Assembly: GCA_031284225.1 (NCBI GenBank)
Contig: JAITAH010000050.1
Span: 1-5,190 of the forward strand
Source: Dysgonamonadaceae bacterium
GTDB taxonomy: Bacteria > Bacteroidota > Bacteroidia > Bacteroidales > Azobacteroidaceae
Length of the DNA stretch: 5,190 nucleotides
Direction: 5' to 3'
Shown here: piece by piece, positions 1 through 5,190 of the stretch
Position numbering within the stretch: position 1 is the stretch's first letter
Layout: the number at the start of each line of letters is the position of its first letter
Program-made: the position numbers and the translations under genes
The notes under the pieces: model-generated
The model's database searches: none
Told to the model about the DNA's origin: nothing
The model's input: only the letters and a program-made list of their open reading frames with translations

Positions 1-1
1 T

Positions 2-1117
2 GTTTTCCGGTTTCGGAAGATAAAAATCAATAAACACATTATCCATTGCATGCTTGCTATTGCTTTTATTTGCATTATGTTTCATATTCCCCGAATCCGG
101 GGACCCGTCAAAAACAGGATTCCTTTCAACCTCTATTTTGTTACATCGCAATATTTTGCCGAAAGAGAAGAAGCGTTGACCGAAAGACCTGCTTTATCCG
201 AATCTACGACCTGCGAAGAAGAGAAAAATTTAACTGTCGTCTTTGTCATTGGCGAAGCGCTTCGATCCGATCATTTGGGTATCAATGGATATGAAAGAAA
301 TACCACGCCTTATTTATCTAACGAAGAGATTGTTTCTTTTCCCCATATTTATTCGAAATACACCTATACCGACGCCAGTTTAGCTCATATTCTGACCCGT
401 GCCGACAGCGTTCATCCGGATTTAGGTTATAAAGAACGTTCTTTTATCGATTTATTCAAACGGTGCGGATATTATACCGGCTGGCTGGCACATCAGGAAC
501 CCACCAAAAGTTATGTCTATTTCATGCACGAGTGCGATACGCTGATTCATATTAATGCAAACAAATCGCCTTACGTTTTCGACCGGTGGACGGATGACGA
601 TATGCTTCCGGCATTCGACGCTTTGCTGGCCGAAAAAGAACGAAAAGCATTGATTATCCTACATACGATCGGATCGCACTGGTATTACAACTCGCATTAT
701 ACGGACGAATTTGAACGCTTCACCCCCGTTACAAAAAGCCGGATTGTGAGTTCCAATACGCAGGAAGAAATGATTAATTCCTACGACAACACCGTTCTCT
801 ATACCGATTATTTCCTTCATGAACTGATTGAACGTTTGCGCGATAAAAAGGCCGTTCTTTTCTATTTATCCGATCACGGCGAAGCTTTAGGGGAAGACGG
901 GGTATGGTTACACGCCGCCGATGCGCCGCCGATGCATCATCCGGCGTGTTTCGTTTGGATGTCGCCCTCATACAAAAATGAACATCCCGAAATGTACGAT
1001 ATGCTGCAACAGAATAAAAACCAGCGCTACCGCACCGATTTTCTGTTTCCTACGATTACGGAAGCGGCCGGCATCCAAAACGATGGAATGAATCCCCAAC
1101 TCAGTTTGTTCCGATGA
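2..1117 (+). CDS. Phosphoethanolamine transferase-like membrane enzyme (sulfatase fold), 5'-partial
   Basis: Probable inner-membrane enzyme whose periplasmic alkaline-phosphatase/sulfatase-fold domain transfers phosphoethanolamine to an envelope acceptor such as lipid A. The frame is open to the window edge, so the Met at 50 is internal and upstream membrane helices are missing. Residues here count from that Met. A hydrophobic segment (about -5 to 14) looks like the last membrane helix, followed by a linker and the catalytic domain from about 60. Visible motifs match the EptA family: VIGEALRSDHLGINGYERNT with metal ligand E69; T107 in YTDASLAHILTRA as the likely nucleophile; H205 and H210 in LHTIGSH; D275-H276 in SDHGE; H288 in WLHA; and HHPACFVW near the end. 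The C-terminus (FPTITEAAGI) is typical and appears complete. The proline usual after the nucleophile (SVP) is replaced (SLA). The acceptor cannot be read from sequence. A phosphoglycerol transferase or other sulfatase-fold enzyme is the main alternative. Confidence 0.85.
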   Translation, partial: VFRFRKIKINKHIIHCMLAIAFICIMFHIPRIRGPVKNRIPFNLYFVTSQYFAEREEALTERPALSESTTCEEEKNLTVVFVIGEALRSDHLGINGYERNTTPYLSNEEIVSFPHIYSKYTYTDASLAHILTRADSVHPDLGYKERSFIDLFKRCGYYTGWLAHQEPTKSYVYFMHECDTLIHINANKSPYVFDRWTDDDMLPAFDALLAEKERKALIILHTIGSHWYYNSHYTDEFERFTPVTKSRIVSSNTQEEMINSYDNTVLYTDYFLHELIERLRDKKAVLFYLSDHGEALGEDGVWLHAADAPPMHHPACFVWMSPSYKNEHPEMYDMLQQNKNQRYRTDFLFPTITEAAGIQNDGMNPQLSLFR

Positions 1118-1323
1118 AGCGATGCGCCGTTTCCCTCCTGTGTCTTTGGATGGCTATCCCTGCGTCTGCGCAACTGTCCCCCACGGAAATCTCGAACAGC
1201 GTGATGAACTTACCGGCTTTACGGAATTATCTTTTCATCCTGAAGGCGGACGGCGATACAACCTTCGGCGTCGGACCATATCCGATTCGATACCGATTGT
1301 ATTTTATTTTCCTCGCTCAATAA
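1114..1323 (+). CDS. Small putative exported protein, 69 aa (possibly truncated remnant)
   Basis: I do not recognise this protein. The first 20 residues form a clear Sec signal peptide: basic start MKR, hydrophobic core about residues 5-16, and an A-S-A site with predicted cleavage after residue 19. This leaves a mature part of about 50 residues beginning QLSPTEISNSVMNLPALRNY, with no motif I can name and no second membrane helix. The ATG overlaps the stop of the transferase-like gene (ATGA at 1114-1117) and has no Shine-Dalgarno sequence, so translational coupling and co-transcription are likely. The 3' end runs 20 bp into the convergent prenyl synthase gene, and the last 15 or so residues are of low character. 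This could be a genuine small secreted protein, or the 5' remnant of a longer exported protein whose remainder was lost when the convergent gene came to lie against it. The signal peptide is seen directly; expression is inferred. Confidence 0.55.
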   Translation: MKRCAVSLLCLWMAIPASAQLSPTEISNSVMNLPALRNYLFILKADGDTTFGVGPYPIRYRLYFIFLAQ

Positions 1324-2272
1324 TGTAGTCGATCATTCGCGTAAGCGCTGTTTTGGCTTCCGAATCGGGGAAAAGCGCCAAACATTCGAGGGTTTCGGTC
1401 TTAATTTCCTGCATTTTCCGGTAGGCATACTCGATCCCGCGCTGTTCTTTGGCGAAGGTGATCAACCGCTGAATATTTCCGGTGGAAAAGTCCTGTTTTT
1501 GAATGATTGCCCAAAACGGCGCCGATTGTTCTTCCGGCGCTGTCTGTAAAGCGTGAATCAAAGGCAGCGTAATTTTCCCCTCGCGGATATCGTTTCCCGT
1601 TGGTTTTCCCAATTCGCCCGGATCGAAATAATCAAAAATATCGTCTTTCAGTTGAAAACAGAGGCCCAGATTGTTTCCGATCGTGCGGAGGATTTCCGTT
1701 TTTTCCGCATCGGCGCCGACAGAGAGAGCGCCTATTTCGGAACAGGAAGCCAGGAGCATGGCGGTTTTTTTCCGGATCACTTCGAAATAGCGTTGTTCGT
1801 CGATACGGATTTCCGAAGAAGCCGCTAATTGCGCCAATTCGCCCACGGCCAGGTTTTGCGCCAAATGCGCCAGAATATGGAGCGCCCGCATATTTTCCGT
1901 TCCAACGCCCTGTACAATGGCTTGCGAAAGAATATAATCGCCCAACAACACCGCCCGGCGATTATCGAATTGCGCCATCACCGACGGCTGCCCGCGGCGT
2001 TCGCGCGTATCGTCCACCACATCGTCGTGAATCAATGTGGCCGTATGCAACAATTCCAGAATAACGGCGTATTGCAAGGTTTCCGGAGTAACTTCGCCGC
2101 ACAATTTCGCCGATAAAATGAGGATCAGCGGACGAATCTGCTTTCCTTTTTTAAGGGAAATAAAATCGAGCATAGACCGGAAATCGTTGACGGGAGTGTG
2201 CAGCGCTTTCCTGTAAAGTGCGTCGAAGGCTTCCAGCTCTTTCTGCACAAGTTGAGTAATCTGTTGTAACAT
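1304..2272 (-). CDS. ispB: Long-chain all-trans polyprenyl diphosphate synthase (octaprenyl synthase type)
   Basis: Cytosolic enzyme that adds isopentenyl diphosphate units to an allylic primer, making the polyprenyl diphosphate tail of the respiratory quinone, menaquinone in this group. The 322-residue protein has the full trans-prenyltransferase layout: GKQIRP at 43-48 (substrate-binding K44 and R47), first Asp-rich motif DDVVD at 83-87, KKTA at 168-171, and second Asp-rich motif DDIFD at 210-214 within QLKDDIFDYF. The fifth residue before the first motif is a small alanine (A78 in LHTATLIHDD), as in octaprenyl-type enzymes and unlike farnesyl synthases, where an aromatic blocks chain growth; exact chain length is not determined. 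An in-frame ATG at 2320 would add 16 residues, but that extension overlaps the -7 box at 2291-2298 and does not resemble the family N-terminus, so the ATG at 2272 is preferred. The gene is divergent from polA and convergent with the small exported ORF. The symbol is by similarity. Confidence 0.93.
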   Translation of the reverse strand: MLQQITQLVQKELEAFDALYRKALHTPVNDFRSMLDFISLKKGKQIRPLILILSAKLCGEVTPETLQYAVILELLHTATLIHDDVVDDTRERRGQPSVMAQFDNRRAVLLGDYILSQAIVQGVGTENMRALHILAHLAQNLAVGELAQLAASSEIRIDEQRYFEVIRKKTAMLLASCSEIGALSVGADAEKTEILRTIGNNLGLCFQLKDDIFDYFDPGELGKPTGNDIREGKITLPLIHALQTAPEEQSAPFWAIIQKQDFSTGNIQRLITFAKEQRGIEYAYRKMQEIKTETLECLALFPDSEAKTALTRMIDYIIERGK

Positions 2273-2290
2273 ATCGGAACAATTTCGCTG

Positions 2291-2298
2291 CAAAGGTA
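2291..2298 (-). promoter_or_regulatory. Predicted -7 box of the polyprenyl synthase promoter
   Basis: Read on the minus strand this is TACCTTTG, an exact match to the Bacteroidota -7 consensus TAnnTTTG. It ends 18 bases before the ATG at 2272, implying a leader of only about 10-15 nt. No convincing -33 TTG element sits at the usual spacing; the upstream stretch is an A/T tract. The placement makes the farther upstream ATG (2320) an implausible start. Confidence 0.65.
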
Positions 2299-2326
2299 AA
2301 AAATATATGTTTTTTTTCATACCTTT
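2292..2326. repeat. Inverted repeat joining the two divergent -7 boxes
   Basis: AAAGGTA (2292-2298) and TACCTTT (2320-2326) are perfect 7-bp inverted arms separated by 21 bp. Inside them an A6 run (2298-2303) faces a T8 run (2310-2317), so the whole segment is close to a dyad centred near 2307-2309. The arms coincide with the two predicted -7 boxes, so the symmetry may simply reflect back-to-back promoters; it could also be a binding site shared by both genes. The repeat is seen directly; any regulatory role is inference. Confidence 0.6.
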
Positions 2327-2327
2327 A
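2320..2327 (+). promoter_or_regulatory. Predicted -7 box of the polA promoter
   Basis: TACCTTTA matches the Bacteroidota -7 consensus TAnnTTTG at all but the last base. It ends 24 bases before the polA ATG at 2352, giving a plausible leader of roughly 20 nt. No clear -33 element is seen. Because it lies downstream of the ATG at 2307, it supports translation starting at 2352. Confidence 0.5.
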
Positions 2328-2351
2328 CCGCCAATAAACGTTGATTTTATT

Positions 2352-5129
2352 ATGAAACTGTTTTTGTTAGATGCTTACGCCTTGATTTATCGCGCTTATT
2401 ACGCACTCATCAAGGCGCCTCGGATCAATTCGAAAGGATTTAATACTTCGGCCATTTTCGGATTTGTCAATACGCTGGAAGATGTGTTGAAAAAGGAAAA
2501 TCCTACGCATATCGGCATAGCGTTCGATCCGCACGGGCCTACGTTCCGTCACGAACTGTTTAAAGCCTACAAGGCGCACAGGGAGGAAACGCCGGAAGTG
2601 ATCCTCCATTCGATACCGATTATCAAGGATATTATCCGCGCCTACCGCATCCCGATTCTGGAAGCGCCTTATTATGAAGCAGACGATATTATCGGGACGA
2701 TCGCCAAAAAATTCGCCGGCGATTTTCCCGTTTATATGATGACGCCCGACAAGGATTACGGGCAATTGGTCGATACCAATATTTTTGTTTACAAGCAGAA
2801 GCACGGCAACTCCGAGTATGAAATATGGGATGCGGAAAAAGTGAAAGAGAGATACAGCTTGACCCATCCCCTACAACTAATCGACTACATGGGACTGATG
2901 GGCGACGCCGCCGACAATATTCCGGGCTGTCCGGGCGTAGGCGAAGTTACCGCCAAGAAATTGATTGCCGAATTCAACACCATCGAAAACCTGCTGGAAC
3001 ACACCGACCAACTGAAAGGCGCTTTGAAAGAAAAAATAGAAGAAAACAAAGCGCTTATTCTTCTTTCCAAATATTTGGTAACCATCAAAACGGATGTGCC
3101 GATCGATATTGACCTTCATACGCTACAACGGAAAAAAATCGATGAACCGGCATTGCTGAGCCTGTTCGACGAAATGGAATTCCGGCAATTGTCGGCCCGG
3201 GTTTTCGGCGAAGTGCAAGCGGGGCCGGCGGTAATGAAAAAACAAGGCTTCCAAACTTCCCTGTTCGATCAGCCGGAAATCGAAATGCCGGTCGAAGCGT
3301 ATAATTACGGCTTGTACAATTTGCGCTCCTCGCCGCACAACTATTCGGTATTGGACGATGACGCGAAAATAGCCGATTTGATAAAACGCATCCGGGAACA
3401 ACAGTCGTTTACGTTCGATACCGAAACAACCGGGCTCGATCCGCTTTCGTCCGACCTCGTCGGCATCTCTTTCGCTTTGAAGGAAGGCGAAGCCTTTTAT
3501 TTTCCGGTTAGAACGGACAAACCCGACAAGATTCGGATCCTTATCGAACCTTTTAAAGAAGCGCTCGAAGACAAACAGATTTTGAAAATCGGCCAAAACC
3601 TGAAATTCGATATCAAGGTATTGAAAAAATACGGCGTCTGCGTGGACGGCCCGATGTTCGATACCATGATTGCCCATTACCTCATCAATCCCGAATACCG
3701 GCACAATATGGATTATTTGGCCGAAACGTATTTGCATTACCGCACCATTCCGATTGAAAATCTGATCGGCAAAGGCAAGGGCAAAAAGCAGATATCCATG
3801 CGTCAAGTCCCTTTGGAAGACATTGTCGATTACGCTTGCGAAGATGCGGATATTACGCTGCAACTGAAAAATGTTTTTGCAGAAACCGTTAGCCAGGAAC
3901 CCTGGAAAAATTTGTTTTATAATATCGAAATACCGCTGGTTTCGGTGTTGGCCGATATGGAAATAACCGGCGTCCGCTTGGATACTCAGGCGCTCCGGGA
4001 TTCGTCAACGGTCTTAACGCAGTATTTAGATCAGATCGAACGGGATATTTTTCAGTTGGCCGGACAAGAATTTAATATCAATTCGCCCAAAATGGTCGGA
4101 GAAATACTGTTCGAACGCCTGAAAATTACCGATAAGATCTCAAAAATGAAATCGGGACAATATTCTACCAACGAAGAAGCGCTGGAAGGCCTGAAAGGCA
4201 AACATCCTATCGTGGAAAAAATCATGGTATTCCGGAAAACCAAGAAACTGCTTTCTGCGTATATCAATGCTTTGCCTGCGTTGATTCATCCGGTGGACGA
4301 AAAAGTACATACGACTTACAATCAGGCTACTACCTCGACCGGACGGTTGAGTTCGACAAATCCGAACCTGCAAAACATTCCTATCCGCAACGAAGAAGGG
4401 AAAGAAATCCGCCGCGCCTTTATTCCCGATCCCGGTTGCCTGTTTTTTTCGGCCGATTATTCCCAAATCGAATTACGCATTATTGCACATCTGAGTCAAG
4501 ACAAAAATATGCTGGAAGCGTTTCATAACCGGCAGGATATTCATGCGGCTACGGCAGCCAAAATTTTCGATATCCCCCTCTCCGAAGTTACCCGCGGCAT
4601 GAGGCGCAAGGCCAAAATCGCCAATTTCGGAATTATTTACGGTATTTCCAATTTCGGATTGGCGGAACAGTTGCACATTGCACGAACAGACGCTAAAGAC
4701 TTAATCGACGGGTATTTTGCCTCTTTCCCGGAGGTCAAAGACTATATGGATCGGTGCATTGCCTTCGCTCTCAAAAACGGGTACGTTGAAACCATTTTCG
4801 GCCGCCGCCGGTTTTTACCGGATATCAATTCCAGAAACGCCATCGTGAGGGGGTATGCCCGGCGAAACGCCATTAACGCGCCGATACAAGGCTCGGCAGC
4901 CGATATTATCAAAGTGGCGATGAACAGGATTCACCGGCGTTTCCGGCAAGAAAACCTGCAATCGCGAATGATTATGCAGGTGCACGATGAACTGAATTTC
5001 AACGTCTTCCCTGATGAACTGGAACGGGTGAAACTTATTGTTGTTCAGGAAATGGAACAGGCCGCCGAATTACGGGTTCCGCTCATTGCAGAATGTGGCG
5101 TAGGGAAAAATTGGCTGGAGGCGCATTGA
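2352..5129 (+). CDS. polA: DNA polymerase I, complete, with 5' nuclease and 3'-5' proofreading
   Basis: Removes RNA primers, fills gaps at Okazaki fragments and performs repair synthesis. The 925-residue protein matches the E. coli enzyme in length and order. The 5' nuclease domain (about 1-290) has D7, FD at 58-59, R66 with the KAYKAHR run at 71-77, ADD at 110-112, DKD at 133-135 and GDAADNIPG at 184-192. The 3'-5' exonuclease (about 340-520) keeps Exo I D356/E358, Exo II N416/D420 and Exo III Y494/D498, so proofreading should be active. The polymerase domain (about 540-925) has TSTGRLSSTNPNLQNIP, motif A with D702 in DYSQIELR, the O-helix residues R751, K755, F759 and Y763, and motif C with D879-E880 in VHDE. 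F759 is the residue that disfavours dideoxynucleotides. The start at 2352 gives the family N-terminus MKLFLLDAYALIYRAYYA; the in-frame ATG at 2307 adds 15 unrelated residues and lies upstream of the predicted -7 box. No Shine-Dalgarno is seen. Transcription appears monocistronic, ending at the hairpin 3' of the gene. Confidence 0.98.
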   Translation: MKLFLLDAYALIYRAYYALIKAPRINSKGFNTSAIFGFVNTLEDVLKKENPTHIGIAFDPHGPTFRHELFKAYKAHREETPEVILHSIPIIKDIIRAYRIPILEAPYYEADDIIGTIAKKFAGDFPVYMMTPDKDYGQLVDTNIFVYKQKHGNSEYEIWDAEKVKERYSLTHPLQLIDYMGLMGDAADNIPGCPGVGEVTAKKLIAEFNTIENLLEHTDQLKGALKEKIEENKALILLSKYLVTIKTDVPIDIDLHTLQRKKIDEPALLSLFDEMEFRQLSARVFGEVQAGPAVMKKQGFQTSLFDQPEIEMPVEAYNYGLYNLRSSPHNYSVLDDDAKIADLIKRIREQQSFTFDTETTGLDPLSSDLVGISFALKEGEAFYFPVRTDKPDKIRILIEPFKEALEDKQILKIGQNLKFDIKVLKKYGVCVDGPMFDTMIAHYLINPEYRHNMDYLAETYLHYRTIPIENLIGKGKGKKQISMRQVPLEDIVDYACEDADITLQLKNVFAETVSQEPWKNLFYNIEIPLVSVLADMEITGVRLDTQALRDSSTVLTQYLDQIERDIFQLAGQEFNINSPKMVGEILFERLKITDKISKMKSGQYSTNEEALEGLKGKHPIVEKIMVFRKTKKLLSAYINALPALIHPVDEKVHTTYNQATTSTGRLSSTNPNLQNIPIRNEEGKEIRRAFIPDPGCLFFSADYSQIELRIIAHLSQDKNMLEAFHNRQDIHAATAAKIFDIPLSEVTRGMRRKAKIANFGIIYGISNFGLAEQLHIARTDAKDLIDGYFASFPEVKDYMDRCIAFALKNGYVETIFGRRRFLPDINSRNAIVRGYARRNAINAPIQGSAADIIKVAMNRIHRRFRQENLQSRMIMQVHDELNFNVFPDELERVKLIVVQEMEQAAELRVPLIAECGVGKNWLEAH

Positions 5130-5130
5130 A

Positions 5131-5190
5131 TACACAAAAAGAGAATGTGTCGGATTTTTGACACATTCGCTCTTGTGTATAAATTATTTT
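5131..5190 (+). terminator. Intrinsic terminator after polA
   Basis: Two bases past the polA stop a long hairpin begins. The left arm is 5131-5151, the loop 5152-5159 (GGATTTTT) and the right arm 5160-5179. The inner nine base pairs (GAATGTGTC with GACACATTC) and outer seven (TACACAA with TTGTGTA) are perfect, separated by a small asymmetric internal loop. It is followed by an AT-rich tail ending in TTTT at the window edge. The tail is not an unbroken T run, so efficiency is uncertain. The near-symmetric stem could also serve a gene converging from the right, which lies outside the window. Confidence 0.8.

Noticed and set aside
50..52. ATG at 50 as the true start of the transferase-like gene
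   Set aside because: The same frame is open to the window edge, and this Met falls inside what looks like a membrane helix; the family carries several helices before the catalytic domain, so the gene begins upstream.
46..294. 82-codon plus frame beginning near the window start
   Set aside because: It is out of frame with the transferase-like gene, whose conserved motifs fill the same DNA.
1271..1310. Weak hairpin (5-bp stem) plus T-rich stretch as a terminator for the first operon
   Set aside because: The stem is short, is separated from the T-rich stretch by about 15 bases, and lies within coding sequence; not strong enough to call.
1122..1328. Alternative 68-codon plus frame overlapping the small exported ORF
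   Set aside because: It lacks a signal peptide or coupling to the upstream stop and looks like an out-of-frame reading of the 1114-1323 ORF.
1600..2064. Plus-strand open frames of 91-154 codons opposite the prenyl synthase
   Set aside because: They are antisense to the FARM/SARM-containing gene, are rich in Arg and Pro as expected of a shadow frame, and show no family resemblance.
2367..2867. 166-codon open frame on the minus strand inside the polA 5' nuclease region
   Set aside because: Antisense to conserved catalytic motifs, with no domain, signal or promoter of its own; a shadow frame.
3123..3863. 246-codon open frame on the minus strand inside polA
   Set aside because: It lies antisense to the conserved exonuclease region of polA, its translation has no recognisable domain, and it is explained by polA codon usage keeping the opposite frame free of stops.

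Overview
The window looks like a piece of a Bacteroidales-type chromosome (phylum Bacteroidota). Three things point there. Both promoters I can place carry the TAnnTTTG-like -7 box typical of that phylum. No start codon is preceded by a Shine-Dalgarno sequence. The first gene resembles the membrane-anchored phosphoethanolamine-transferase/sulfatase-fold proteins common in these bacteria. The assignment to order is inference; no rRNA or other marker is present.

Layout: (1) 2-1117, plus strand, the C-terminal two-thirds or so of a membrane-anchored phosphoethanolamine-transferase-like enzyme. Its N-terminal membrane helices lie upstream of the window. (2) 1114-1323, plus strand, a 69-codon ORF that overlaps the previous stop as ATGA and encodes a convincing signal peptide followed by only about 50 residues. 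It is either a small exported protein or the remnant of a longer one. (3) 1304-2272, minus strand, an all-trans long-chain polyprenyl diphosphate synthase (IspB-like), convergent with and overlapping the small ORF by 20 bp. (4) 2273-2351, a 79-bp divergent intergenic region with two back-to-back -7 boxes arranged as an inverted repeat. (5) 2352-5129, plus strand, a complete DNA polymerase I with intact 5' nuclease, 3'-5' proofreading and polymerase active sites. (6) 5131-5190, a strong hairpin and T-rich tail, probably the polA terminator.

The genes do not form one pathway. The transferase-like enzyme would act on the cell envelope, the prenyl synthase supplies the isoprenoid tail of the respiratory quinone (menaquinone in these bacteria), and PolA serves Okazaki-fragment processing and DNA repair. 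There is no sign of a mobile element, CRISPR array, tRNA/rRNA or defence system, and I did not find a previously undescribed system. The points most worth a second look are the small exported ORF and the compact symmetrical divergent promoter, which also corrects the start codons of both flanking genes.
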